A stretch of 64,000 nucleotides of DNA from Sneathiella chinensis (lineage in GTDB: Bacteria > Pseudomonadota > Alphaproteobacteria > Sneathiellales > Sneathiellaceae), in contig NZ_VNWN01000004.1 in assembly GCF_012720115.1 (NCBI RefSeq), positions 682,001-746,000 on the forward strand, given 5' to 3'. Each line of letters begins with the position of its first letter. Within the stretch, counting starts at the first letter, position 1. The position numbers and the translations under genes are program-made. Shown in pieces: positions 56,510 through 64,000 of the stretch. A model generated the notes under the pieces. It worked only from the letters and a program-made list of their open reading frames with translations. It was not told the origin of the DNA and made no database searches.

Positions 56510-57571
56510 TCAGTTCAGGTAACCGAGTTCCTTCCAGACGGCGTAGTCTTTCCGAAAGGCACTATAGGATTCCCAGACCCGCTTGAAGTTGGCATCCCGG
56601 GCGGCGTCCTCGGCGGCCACCTCGTTCCACTTTTCTTCCAACGTATCCAGAATTTCCTGTGGCCAGCGGTGAATTTGAACACCCTTTGATTTCAGTTCGA
56701 TCAGGGCCTTGGCCTGAATGGCTTCACCTTCCGCCAATCCTTCACGGAAACTGTCGCCGCAGGTGATTTCGATCTGGGCCCGCTGCGTGTCGCTGAGGGC
56801 ATTCCATTTTTCAAGATTGAATAGCACCTCGAAAATGGTCGATTGCTGATGCCAGCCGGGGAAATAATAGTGCTTGGCGATCTGATAAAAACCGAGATTG
56901 AGATCAATGGCCGGCATGGAATATTCGGTCGCATCGATGGAGCCGCGCTCCAATGCCGGGAAGATATCGCCGCCCGCGATCAACTGGGTGGAAACCCCGA
57001 TTTTCTCCATCACCTTGGCACCCAGCCCGAAGAACCGCATTTTCAGGCCCTGCATATCCTCGATGGTTTTGATTTCGTTGCGGAACCAGCCAGAGGCTTC
57101 CGGCGCGATAATACCGCAGGGGACGGATTTCAGGCCATGCTTGGCGTAAAGTTCGTCCCAAAGCTGGATGCCGCCTCCGTAATAAATCCAGCCCATATAT
57201 TCACCGGCGCTGGGGCCGAAGGGAACGGCGGCGAACATGGCCATGGCCGGTTCCTTGCCGTACCAGTATCCGGGGGTGGACCAGCAGGCGTCCACAGACC
57301 CCTGACCAACAGCGTCAAAACATTCCTTGGCGGGAATAAGCGCGTTGGGTTCAAAAAACTTGATGCGGATATTGCCGCCTGAAACCCGTTCCAGTTTTAC
57401 GGTCATGTTCTTGCCAAGCGTCCCAAGCTGGGTGAGGGAACTGGGGAACCAGCTTGCCATTTTCCAGTTGATCCGTTTGTCTTCTGCAGACGCACCGGTC
57501 GCTGCCGCGACGGTCAGACCGCATGCAACAGCGGCTGTTGCCAGCTTGCTGCCTAGCCCTTTGAATGTCAT
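56510..57571 (-). CDS. TRAP transporter substrate-binding protein, TakP-like
   Basis: 353 residues with a Sec signal peptide (cleavage near residue 26, GASA-ED). It resembles the 2-oxoacid-binding TakP of Rhodobacter: WKMASWFPSS, MGWIYYGGGIQLWDELY, SGWFRNEIKTIEDMQGLKMR (20 residues) and AGGDIFPALERGSIDATEY. The conserved arginine of the TRAP carboxylate site is in LKMRFFG. ATG 57571 follows GGGAGAAAA; the longer frame upstream is not supported. It is the first gene of the TRAP operon, 110 bases before dctQ. Confidence 0.9.
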   Translation of the reverse strand: MTFKGLGSKLATAAVACGLTVAAATGASAEDKRINWKMASWFPSSLTQLGTLGKNMTVKLERVSGGNIRIKFFEPNALIPAKECFDAVGQGSVDACWSTPGYWYGKEPAMAMFAAVPFGPSAGEYMGWIYYGGGIQLWDELYAKHGLKSVPCGIIAPEASGWFRNEIKTIEDMQGLKMRFFGLGAKVMEKIGVSTQLIAGGDIFPALERGSIDATEYSMPAIDLNLGFYQIAKHYYFPGWHQQSTIFEVLFNLEKWNALSDTQRAQIEITCGDSFREGLAEGEAIQAKALIELKSKGVQIHRWPQEILDTLEEKWNEVAAEDAARDANFKRVWESYSAFRKDYAVWKELGYLN

Positions 57572-58044
57572 GTTTTTCTCCCATTGATATGACGAACAAG
57601 ACAAGCGTGGAATATCTCCCGCTATTCCGGCACTTGCTGTGGCTTTCGACCTAATCACGAATACATGAGAAGCGACTGATGTATTTAAGAGTGTGTATGA
57701 GTTACTTTCGAATGTAAATAAAATACTCAATTAGATAAATATTGTATTTTGTCTGCAAGTCAAAGTGCACAGGTCAAAGGGCTGAAAAAGTCCGTTTTCC
57801 TTGACGATATTGCCCCGAAAATGCGTGCGGTTGAAAAGACCCTGAATTGAACACGGCCTGTGATGGAAGACACAGGCTTATGGTCTTGGAATTCCCCCTG
57901 ATCGGTGCTAACTACAGCCTGAATTCCGGCTTCAGGCGGGACCGGCTGGGGCCGGTCCTTTTCGATGCGGCAGTTTTTATACTGTCTTCCGATACGGATG
58001 GTATTTTTATCGGGCTGGGCATGGCTCTGTGGAAAGGAATGAAA
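57572..58044. other. Intergenic/leader region between the TRAP operon and the guanidinium exporter gene
   Basis: The left part is AT-rich and should hold the TRAP promoter. The right part contains hairpins CCTGTG/CACAGG (about 57857-57876), CCTGAA/TTCAGG (about 57919-57935) and a terminator-like stem. No gene seen. Confidence 0.35.
57939..57962 (+). terminator. Terminator-like hairpin in the leader of the guanidinium exporter gene
   Basis: A perfect 8-bp stem GGACCGGC / GCCGGTCC with a 4-base loop and TTTT lies 82 bases before the exporter start, with no upstream plus-strand gene. It could be the expression platform of a riboregulator. I could not match a guanidine riboswitch consensus by eye. 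Confidence 0.45.
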
Positions 58045-58362
58045 ATGGCGTGGAAGTTACTGTTTCTTGCAGGGATCTTCGAAGTGGTTTGGGCAATCGG
58101 CCTGAAATATACCGATGGGTTTTCCCGTCTCTGGCCCAGTGTGGGAACCATTGCCGCCATGGGGATCAGCTTCTTTTTCCTCAGTGTCTCTCTTAAAACC
58201 CTGCCTATCGGGACGGCCTATGCGATCTGGACCGGGATCGGTGCGGTGGGAACCGCCATTCTGGGCATTTTCCTGTTTCAGGAACTGGTGTCCTTCCCGC
58301 GGCTGTTCTGCATCGGTTTGATCGTTGCCGGGATTGCGGGCCTGAAACTGACCTCCTCCTGA
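58045..58362 (+). CDS. sugE: Guanidinium exporter Gdx/SugE (SMR family)
   Basis: 105 residues with four TM helices, exactly the SMR length. Gly10, Glu13 and Trp16 ([19 protein letters not shown], quoted for the site) match the Gdx subtype, as do [14 protein letters not shown] and GLKL at the end. It exports guanidinium in exchange for protons as a dual-topology dimer. ATG 58045 is chosen after AAAGGAA; ATG 58039 is too close to that site. Confidence 0.93.
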   Translation: MAWKLLFLAGIFEVVWAIGLKYTDGFSRLWPSVGTIAAMGISFFFLSVSLKTLPIGTAYAIWTGIGAVGTAILGIFLFQELVSFPRLFCIGLIVAGIAGLKLTSS

Positions 58363-58369
58363 AGCGTGT

Positions 58370-58389
58370 CACCTGTCACCTGACACCTG
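58370..58389. repeat. Three 7-bp tandem repeats (CACCTGt/a)
   Basis: CACCTG occurs at 58370, 58377 and 58384, directly after the sugE stop. It is short and possibly of slippage origin. Confidence 0.5.
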
Positions 58390-58539
58390 AAGCCTGCTGC
58401 CTGACAAGGGCTGCGGGCGTTTTCCGTCTTGTGCTGTCATAAAAACACCATCTTTCTGACGGATGAAAGAGGCTCATTTCTCTTGCCGGGGCCTGCGCCG
58501 CAGTGCCATCCGGCTTTTCAGACTAAGGAATAAAGGTTC

Positions 58540-59574
58540 ATGGTAAACCGGAACGGATTGCTTGCCACATTATTGACTGCTGCTGTTGTTGTCGGCTGTA
58601 CCCCGGCGGGGACGGATCAGGGCGAAAAACCGGGGGCCGTGCTGGCGATCAGTCAGGTGACCGGCGAGGTTGCCTATCGGGAACGGATAGCCCTTGCGCC
58701 GTCAAGCCGTGTGGGTGTGTCGCTATACGCGATCTCCCCGGATGGGTCCGAGGCAGAGGTGGCCTCAAACGCATTTTCGACAGAGGGCCGTCAGGTTCCC
58801 TTTCCGTTTTCCCTTGATCTGACGACAGAGCAGGGGCAGGCCGTCTCTGGCTATCGGGTCAAGGCCCGGATCGAAGACGCCCACGGGCGGGTCCAGTGGG
58901 TCGGTGAAAAGGTTCTGGCTGTCCCATCAGAAGCGGGCAAACTCGATGCTGGCATGGTTATGCTGAAGCGGTCCGTGGTGCGGGATGGTAGCGCGGCCGC
59001 AGGCGGGGAGGGGTTCCAGTCCTACCGCTGTGACGGTGCCCTTGTGGATACCCGGATGCAGGGCGACAAACTGGAATTGGTGATGCGCGGCGGGAAATAC
59101 CTTTTGTCGCAGGAAATCAGTGCTTCCGGTGCGCGGTTCGTCGGGCCGGCCGCTGATGGCGAGGTGGAATTCTGGAGCAAGGGCGATACCGCCACCCTGA
59201 CCACCGGCAACAAGGCCGGGGCAAGCTGCGCCAAGGTTGCGACCGGACCGCTTGGCGGCGGCGAATGGGTGGTTGAGGATATTGCCTCTGCCGGGGTGAT
59301 CGACAATTCCCGGGCTACCTTGATGTTCGGGGAAGACGGACGCCTGTCCGGCCGGGCCAGTTGCAACAGTTATTCCACGACCTTCAAACAGGAAGGCAGC
59401 CGCATGACGCTGGGGGCGACCGCCACTACCATGATGGCCTGTTTGCCGGCCCTTTCAAATCAGGAAGCCGCCTTCCTCAAGATTCTCGGGGATGTGCAAA
59501 ATGCCTATATCAACGAGACGGGCGCGCTTGTGCTTGTTGCGTCTTCCGGCAAAACCATGACGGCCCGCCGCTAG
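58540..59574 (+). CDS. Lipoprotein with YbaY-like, MliC-like and META domains
   Basis: 344 residues. The signal peptide ends in a lipobox AVVVGC with Cys20, so it is an envelope lipoprotein. An N-terminal beta domain (about 33-140) resembles YbaY/YscW pilotin-like modules. The middle domain (about 162-230, YRCDGALVDTRM, SGARFVGPAA, VEFWSKGDTATL) resembles the lysozyme inhibitor MliC. The C-terminal META domain (about 242-340) has WVVEDIASAGVID and GRASCNSYSTTF. The combination suggests defence against lysozyme or envelope stress, by inference. Confidence 0.85.
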   Translation: MVNRNGLLATLLTAAVVVGCTPAGTDQGEKPGAVLAISQVTGEVAYRERIALAPSSRVGVSLYAISPDGSEAEVASNAFSTEGRQVPFPFSLDLTTEQGQAVSGYRVKARIEDAHGRVQWVGEKVLAVPSEAGKLDAGMVMLKRSVVRDGSAAAGGEGFQSYRCDGALVDTRMQGDKLELVMRGGKYLLSQEISASGARFVGPAADGEVEFWSKGDTATLTTGNKAGASCAKVATGPLGGGEWVVEDIASAGVIDNSRATLMFGEDGRLSGRASCNSYSTTFKQEGSRMTLGATATTMMACLPALSNQEAAFLKILGDVQNAYINETGALVLVASSGKTMTARR

Positions 59575-59652
59575 GGCCGTTCGCCGCGTTCGGTCCGGGG
59601 CAAAGGCCCGAAGACCAAAGGGAACAGCCTGACAGAATTCATCCTGACGTTG

Positions 59653-59690
59653 CGCATCCGGGGGCCTCTCCGGGTGCGTTTTTGTTTTTT
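59653..59690 (+). terminator. Terminator after the META lipoprotein gene
   Basis: Stem CGCATCCGG / CCGGGTGCG (59653-59661, 59670-59678, one G-U pair) is followed by TTTTTGTTTTTT. Confidence 0.82.
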
Positions 59691-59826
59691 CGCTGTTTCG
59701 GGCCGTTAAAAAAACATTTGGTAATATAGGGGTTTTATTCCAACATGATCGGACCCGGTGCGGTTTGGGAGCAGGTTATCTGAAAGGCCGCGACCGGATC
59801 ATTCTACTCAGGGGAGAGCGAGAGCA

Positions 59827-60699
59827 ATGAAACTTCAAAAAATTGTCCGTAATTCAGCAGCCGGTGTTGTTCTGGCAGGGCTGACTGTTTCCGGTACCAT
59901 GGCCCATGCCGACAGTACGGGCATGATGACAGCGGAAAGCGACCTTCTCAATGCAACGCTCTGGATGCAGACATCCGTGGAGTTCAAGGCCAATTCCATG
60001 GCCGCCTACAAACTGGCCGAGGTGATGCTGGACCGGGCGCTGGCAGACAAATCATGGACGGCGGCACTGGAACAGGACGGGGATTATCAGGGCAAGCCGC
60101 CAGCGGTCATTCTGGATGTGGACGAGACCGTTCTGGATAACTCTGTTTACGAGGCATGGCTGATCAAGGCCCGGACCAACTACAGTTCCAAGACCTGGAT
60201 GCCGTTTGTGGATGATGCGGTTTCCACCCCCATCGCCGGTTCGAAAGAGTTTATTGACTATGCCCGCTCAAAAGGCGTGGAGATTTTCTATGTCTCCAAC
60301 CGAAAGGCTCCGGGCGAAGAAGGGACCCGCAAGAACCTCAAGGACTACGGGTATTATGTGAATGACAAGGTGGATACGGTTCTGCTGCGCGGCGAGAAAG
60401 AGGACTGGGGATCGGAAAAGAGTACCCGCCGGGCCCATGTGGCCAAGGATTACCGGGTGTTGCTGCTGCTGGGGGACAATCTGGGCGACTTTGTGGATAT
60501 AAAGAACGCGGATCTGGCAGAACGGAACGCGATTCTGGCCCGCTATCAGGAAAACTGGAGCAGCAAGTGGATCACCATTGCCAATCCCATGTATGGATCA
60601 TGGGAAGGCGCCGCGTTCGGCTTCCAGTGGAAAGCCTCTGACGAGCAGAAGCGCCAGCTTAAAATGAACGCCATGAAATACTGGGCCCCGGCTGAATAA
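59827..60699 (+). CDS. P4-type (class C) acid phosphatase / 5'-nucleotidase
   Basis: 290 residues of the HAD superfamily, e(P4)-like. A signal peptide ends near residue 28 (MAHA-DS). It lacks the lipobox Cys of Haemophilus e(P4), so the protein is probably soluble in the periplasm. Nucleophile Asp97 and Asp99 lie in ILDVDETVLDNS; FYVSNR and LLGDNLGDFVD are further HAD motifs. ATG 59827 follows GGAGAGCGAGAG. Confidence 0.9.
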   Translation: MKLQKIVRNSAAGVVLAGLTVSGTMAHADSTGMMTAESDLLNATLWMQTSVEFKANSMAAYKLAEVMLDRALADKSWTAALEQDGDYQGKPPAVILDVDETVLDNSVYEAWLIKARTNYSSKTWMPFVDDAVSTPIAGSKEFIDYARSKGVEIFYVSNRKAPGEEGTRKNLKDYGYYVNDKVDTVLLRGEKEDWGSEKSTRRAHVAKDYRVLLLLGDNLGDFVDIKNADLAERNAILARYQENWSSKWITIANPMYGSWEGAAFGFQWKASDEQKRQLKMNAMKYWAPAE

Positions 60700-60728
60700 C
60701 CTGCAGACCCGGACCCGGGCTTGAAAGA

Positions 60729-60761
60729 ACCCCCTGAAGCGCCGGTTTCAGGGGGTGTTTT
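60729..60761 (+). terminator. Terminator after the acid phosphatase gene
   Basis: A perfect 10-bp stem ACCCCCTGAA / TTCAGGGGGT (60729-60738, 60747-60756) is followed by GTTTTC. The rest of the region to 60988 shows no gene. Confidence 0.75.
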
Positions 60762-60988
60762 CATGGCTGAATTCAGGAATTGTTTTGGGGCGTCATTTTT
60801 TCGCCAGAAACAGCCTTCATGCTGACCGGTAGTGAACCTTGAAAAGCGATTAAACCGGTTTTTTTATAAAAAAAGGAATAGGGCGCGTTTTAGGGCTGGT
60901 TCCTGCATTCGAATTGTTGCAGATTGCAGGGCGACAATCAAAGGCGAACGTCAGGGGCGCCCGGATCAGGTGAATAACGGAGAGAGAC

Positions 60989-61624
60989 GTGGCGAAGCTG
61001 AATGCTCTGGCCAAGGCAGGTGTGGTGAATGTTGAGGGGTTCTACACGGTAGGAGGGCGGACCGCGATTGACTTTGCGAATTCGTCCCGCCGGTTTGGCA
61101 AGGATGGCGAGGGGTTGGAACGTCTGGAAGAGCTTCTGACCTTCCTCAAGTCCATGGGCCACCTGCATGAGGAAGAAGCCTCCACCTATCACATGTATCA
61201 GTTTCAGAACCCTGACCGCTGTGCGGCGGTGATGGCCGATCTTCGCAGTATCCGCTCCCGCTTTATTGCGGTGTTGGGGCAGATGTCCAGTGGCTGGCCC
61301 ATGGACCCGACCTTTGTGGGGGAACTGAACGAAAAGCTGGAGGGGTTCCGGACCTATCTGTCCCTGACCCCGGCAGAGGGCGGCATGGAACTTTCCACGC
61401 GCCTGGCCGATGATGGGCCGGAGCAGCTTATGTATCCGATTATCAAGGATATCGCCGAATTTCTGGCGTCAGAGGATGGCAGCCGCGTGCGCCAATGCGC
61501 CAGTGACCATTGCGAGCTGTTCTTTATTAACAATTCCCGGAACGGACGCCGTCGCTGGTGTTCCATGTCCACCTGCGGCAACCGGGCCAAGGTCAACGCC
61601 TATCTGAAGCGTCAGGAAGGCTGA
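60989..61624 (+). CDS. CGNR zinc-finger protein (ABATE domain)
   Basis: 211 residues. The N-terminal stress-sensing ABATE-like domain (about 20-160, AIDFANSSR) is followed by the C-terminal CGNR zinc finger: Cys170, Cys175, Cys191 and Cys196 with CSMSTCGNRAK. It is a probable DNA-binding transcriptional regulator. The GTG start has GGAGAGAGAC just upstream. Target unknown. Confidence 0.88.
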   Translation: MAKLNALAKAGVVNVEGFYTVGGRTAIDFANSSRRFGKDGEGLERLEELLTFLKSMGHLHEEEASTYHMYQFQNPDRCAAVMADLRSIRSRFIAVLGQMSSGWPMDPTFVGELNEKLEGFRTYLSLTPAEGGMELSTRLADDGPEQLMYPIIKDIAEFLASEDGSRVRQCASDHCELFFINNSRNGRRRWCSMSTCGNRAKVNAYLKRQEG

Positions 61625-61642
61625 TTTCCCGGTGGCGGGGAC

Positions 61643-61670
61643 GGCGCCTCAGAGAGAGGCGCCGGTTTTT
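61643..61670 (+). terminator. Terminator after the CGNR gene
   Basis: Stem GGCGCCTC / GAGGCGCC (61643-61650, 61656-61663) is followed by GGTTTTT. The convergent matB stop is 3 bases further on. Confidence 0.75.
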
Positions 61671-61672
61671 GG

Positions 61673-63184
61673 TCAGGCCGAGGCTTCGGCCATTTTCCTC
61701 AATTCATTTTTCTGGACCTTGCCCATGGTGTTGCGGGGCAGTTCCTTGATCACAAACACTTCTTTCGGGACCTTGAAGTTGGCCAGCTTGTCCTTCACAA
61801 AGGCAATAACGCTGTCCGCGTCCACCGGTATGCTGTTATCCGGCACCACAAAGGCGACGACCGCCTCGCCGAAATCCGGGTGGGGGCGTCCCACAACAGC
61901 GCTTTCAAGAACGCCCGGCATTTCATCCAGATAGCTTTCGATTTCCTTGGGGTAAACATTATACCCGCCGGAAATGATCAGGTCCTTGGCGCGGCCGACA
62001 ATCCGGTAATATCCGTTGGGGTCCTTGACCGTCATGTCGCCGGTAATGAAATACCCGTCCGGCCGGAACTCGGCGGCGGTTTTCTCGGGCATCTGCCAGT
62101 ATCCCTTGAACACATTGGGGCCCTTGATTTCAAGAATGCCAATTTCGCCGTCGGCCACAAGGGTACCGTCTTCATCGGCAATCCGCACATCATTGTCCAG
62201 TGGCATCCCAACTGATCCGGCAATCCGCTCCCCATCATAGGGGTTGGAGGTAATCATGCCCGCCTCGGACATGCCATACCGTTCCAGAATGACATGGCCA
62301 GTCCGGGCGGTGAATTCCTTGAAGGTTTCCTCCAGCAGGGGGGCGGAACCTGCCGTGAACAGGCGCATGTTCCGGCATGCCTCGGCACCAAAGGCCGGAT
62401 TACCAAGAAGCCGCACGTAAAAGGTGGGAACGCCCATGAAAACCGTGGCGCGGGGCAGGTTCTCGATAACGGTGTCCGGGTCAAACTTGTCGAGGAAAAT
62501 CACCTTGTTGCCTTTCAGGAAGGCGCAGTGCAGGGCGACAAACAAGCCGTGAACATGGAAAATGGGCAGCGCATGTAGCAGCACATCCTGTTCATTGAAG
62601 GCCCATGCGGTCACCAGTGATTGGGCATTGCTGGCCAGATTGTTGTGGGTCAGCATGGCGCCCTTGGAACGACCGGTGGTGCCGGAAGTATAGAGAATGG
62701 CCGCAAGATCATCCGATGCGCGAATGACGGTCGTGAAGTCTGGTGACTGGCTGGCGGCTTCCTCGGTCAGGGTGCCCTTGCCGCGGTTATCCAGCGTAAA
62801 GACACGGGCGACACCGGCCCCCGTGGCAATGGTCTGCACCGAGGCTTCGTCCGCCGGGTCGCATACCACCACGGCCGGGGTCGCATCGTTCAGGAAATAA
62901 TCCAGTTCCGCCGATTTATAGGCCGTGTTCAGGGGCAGATAGACCAGCCCGGCCCTGAGGCAGGCCAGATACAGAAAAACCGCCTCAACGGTTTTATGGA
63001 CCTGAACCGCAACCCGGTCGCCCGGCTTGGCGCCCGTGGCAACCAGAAGGTTGGCAAACCGGCCGCTGGTTTGGACAAGCGCCTCAAAATCATAGGCCGT
63101 GCCATCCGGCAATTCGAATGCGGCGGCGGACCGGTTGGCGGGGAACTTGCTTTCAAACAGGCAGTAAAGATTCTCGTTTGTCAT
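61673..63184 (-). CDS. matB: Malonyl-CoA synthetase
   Basis: 503 residues, acyl-adenylate-forming family. The P-loop-like A3 motif is YTSGTTGRSKG; FHVHGLF, MGVPTFYVRLL, ERYGMSEAGMITSNPY and LPRNTMGKVQKN match rhizobial MatB closely. It makes malonyl-CoA from malonate, ATP and CoA. It is 29 bases downstream of the GntR gene and presumably in one operon with it; matA and matC are not in the window. Confidence 0.9.
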   Translation of the reverse strand: MTNENLYCLFESKFPANRSAAAFELPDGTAYDFEALVQTSGRFANLLVATGAKPGDRVAVQVHKTVEAVFLYLACLRAGLVYLPLNTAYKSAELDYFLNDATPAVVVCDPADEASVQTIATGAGVARVFTLDNRGKGTLTEEAASQSPDFTTVIRASDDLAAILYTSGTTGRSKGAMLTHNNLASNAQSLVTAWAFNEQDVLLHALPIFHVHGLFVALHCAFLKGNKVIFLDKFDPDTVIENLPRATVFMGVPTFYVRLLGNPAFGAEACRNMRLFTAGSAPLLEETFKEFTARTGHVILERYGMSEAGMITSNPYDGERIAGSVGMPLDNDVRIADEDGTLVADGEIGILEIKGPNVFKGYWQMPEKTAAEFRPDGYFITGDMTVKDPNGYYRIVGRAKDLIISGGYNVYPKEIESYLDEMPGVLESAVVGRPHPDFGEAVVAFVVPDNSIPVDADSVIAFVKDKLANFKVPKEVFVIKELPRNTMGKVQKNELRKMAEASA

Positions 63185-63213
63185 TGTCTATTATCGTCTT
63201 GTGTTGGCTGCGC

Positions 63214-63882
63214 TCAGGCCGATGCCTGAACATAATGGGGCGGAAGGGTGGAAAGGAAGTCGGTAAACCGTTCTCCCTGAATGGTGACATGGTCGCGGGT
63301 CAAGCGTTCAGCCAGATCGGAATTGCCGTCCAGAATGGCCCGAACGATGGCGCCGTGTTCCTCGGATGACTTGATCAGGCGGCCGGGAATGCGGACCTGC
63401 AACCGGCGGTGCGGGGACAGGCGGCGCCGAAGTTCCCGCGTTTGTTTTTCAAGATACGCGTTGTGACTGGCCTGATAGATCAGGTTGTGAAGGGTCAGGT
63501 TCCCTTCATAATAGTCATCGTATCGATCTGTTCCGACCAATGCGTCGCAGGCCTCAAAGGCGGCTTTCAGGGCCGGGCGTTCTTCGGGGGTGATGCGGCG
63601 GGCCGCCAACCGGGCGCAGACGCCTTCAAGATTGGCCATGACCTCGAACATGTTCATCAGGTCGCGGATGCTGATCGTGGCGACGATGGCCCCGCGCCGG
63701 GGGCGGATCACCACCAGACCGGCAGCGGCCAGATGGGTCAGGGCCTCACGGACGGGGGTGCGGGACACCCCGAAGCGTTCGGCAAGAAGGGTTTCGTCGA
63801 GGCGCGTGCCGGGTTTCAATTCGCCGGTCACGATTTCCTGTTCAAGAACCGGCACAAGTTCGCTGGCACGCGATGTTGTCAA
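63214..63882 (-). CDS. matR: GntR family (FadR/FCD) regulator, MatR-like
   Basis: 222 residues. The N-terminal winged HTH has GELKPGTRLDETLLAERFGVSRTPVREALTHLAAAGLV (quoted in part as AERFGVSRTPVREALTHL). The FCD effector domain (about 75-210) has the metal-site histidine pattern. It heads the matB operon, and rhizobial MatR is the malonate-responsive regulator of mat genes, so the name is by context. A perfect 16-bp palindrome lies 61 bases upstream. Confidence 0.85.
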   Translation of the reverse strand: MTTSRASELVPVLEQEIVTGELKPGTRLDETLLAERFGVSRTPVREALTHLAAAGLVVIRPRRGAIVATISIRDLMNMFEVMANLEGVCARLAARRITPEERPALKAAFEACDALVGTDRYDDYYEGNLTLHNLIYQASHNAYLEKQTRELRRRLSPHRRLQVRIPGRLIKSSEEHGAIVRAILDGNSDLAERLTRDHVTIQGERFTDFLSTLPPHYVQASA

Positions 63883-63942
63883 AAGTCCCTCCCTTGATTG
63901 AACAGGGGCAGTATATCACCTTTCCTGTGTGCGTGTAATTAA

Positions 63943-63958
63943 TTCTTGTATACAAGAA
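63943..63958. promoter_or_regulatory. GntR-type operator palindrome upstream of matR-matB
   Basis: TTCTTGTATACAAGAA is a perfect 16-bp palindrome with a core TTGTATACAA typical of GntR/FCD operators. It may serve both matR-matB and a divergent gene beyond the right edge. Confidence 0.75.
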
Positions 63959-64000
63959 AACTCGTTTCACATACAATTTCAGGAATAAAAGTATCGGTAT

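Noticed and set aside
57847-58044. Longer N-terminal extension of the SMR exporter
   Set aside because: The open frame upstream contains a terminator-like hairpin and is not hydrophobic in the right places. The SMR fold starts at 58045 with the conserved [13 protein letters not shown].
57780-58044. Confident guanidine riboswitch call
   Set aside because: The characteristic conserved strings of the known classes, such as the ACGR loops or the GGUCCGAGAG-like element, are not found in the right arrangement. Only a structured leader is claimed.
1-64000. tRNA, rRNA or CRISPR arrays
   Set aside because: No clover-leaf candidates, rRNA-like sequence or regularly spaced repeats were noticed on reading. 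A tRNAscan/CRISPR search was not possible here.

Overview
The window looks like chromosomal DNA from a free-living, probably marine, alphaproteobacterium. This is inferred from moderately high GC, the mix of DHA2/TRAP/SulP/dipeptide transporters, a bifunctional hydratase/dehydrogenase, MatB with a GntR regulator, and PrkA-YeaH-SpoVR. It resembles Rhodospirillales-like lineages, but there is no rRNA or marker gene to fix the taxon. Coding density is high. I see no tRNA, rRNA, CRISPR array, prophage or complete insertion sequence.

Layout: 0-1.7 kb holds the 3' part of a fatty-acid oxidation gene. 1.8-4.4 kb is a CoA-transferase/MFS pair. 4.6-8.3 kb is a LuxP/LuxQ-like pair, a predicted autoinducer-2 receptor. 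8.4-11.1 kb is a Tat-exported molybdenum hydroxylase and its 2Fe-2S subunit. 11.4-13.2 kb is recQ. 13.2-18.2 kb is the most unusual region: seven RebB-family (R-body) paralogs in two blocks, with a methionine aminopeptidase gene embedded between them on the other strand, an HTH protein at one end and an ECF-type sigma factor diverging at the other. 18.4-23.2 kb has an RhlE-type helicase, a SulP transporter with an attenuator-like leader, an MscS channel and a K+-channel-like protein. 23.3-28.5 kb has a GMC oxidoreductase, an AraC regulator, an amino-acid oxidoreductase and glycerate kinase. 28.6-31.0 kb is a chemoreceptor preceded by a secreted Cache-like protein. 31.1-34.0 kb is threonine catabolism (tdh-kbl) with a divergent Xre/cupin regulator and a two-site operator candidate. 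34.3-39.0 kb is prkA-yeaH-spoVR. 39.2-41.7 kb has a betaine aldehyde dehydrogenase and a DMT transporter. 41.9-49.7 kb combines an ArgE-like deacetylase, a full dipeptide-type ABC importer with fused ATPases, and an M14-type peptidase. 49.8-57.6 kb has a GST-like protein, a hybrid histidine kinase, a YeiH family exporter and a TakP-type TRAP transporter. 58.0-61.6 kb has a Gdx/SugE guanidinium exporter, a three-domain lipoprotein, a P4-type phosphatase and a CGNR regulator. 61.7-64.0 kb has malonyl-CoA synthetase and its GntR regulator, with a perfect operator palindrome at the right edge.

The strongest candidates for follow-up are the R-body locus (extrusive protein ribbons known from Caedibacter kappa particles) with its own sigma factor and embedded aminopeptidase, and the LuxPQ-like receptor, which keeps every AI-2 contact residue I could check. 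All calls come from reading the sequence. No database search was run, and residue similarities to named proteins are from memory.
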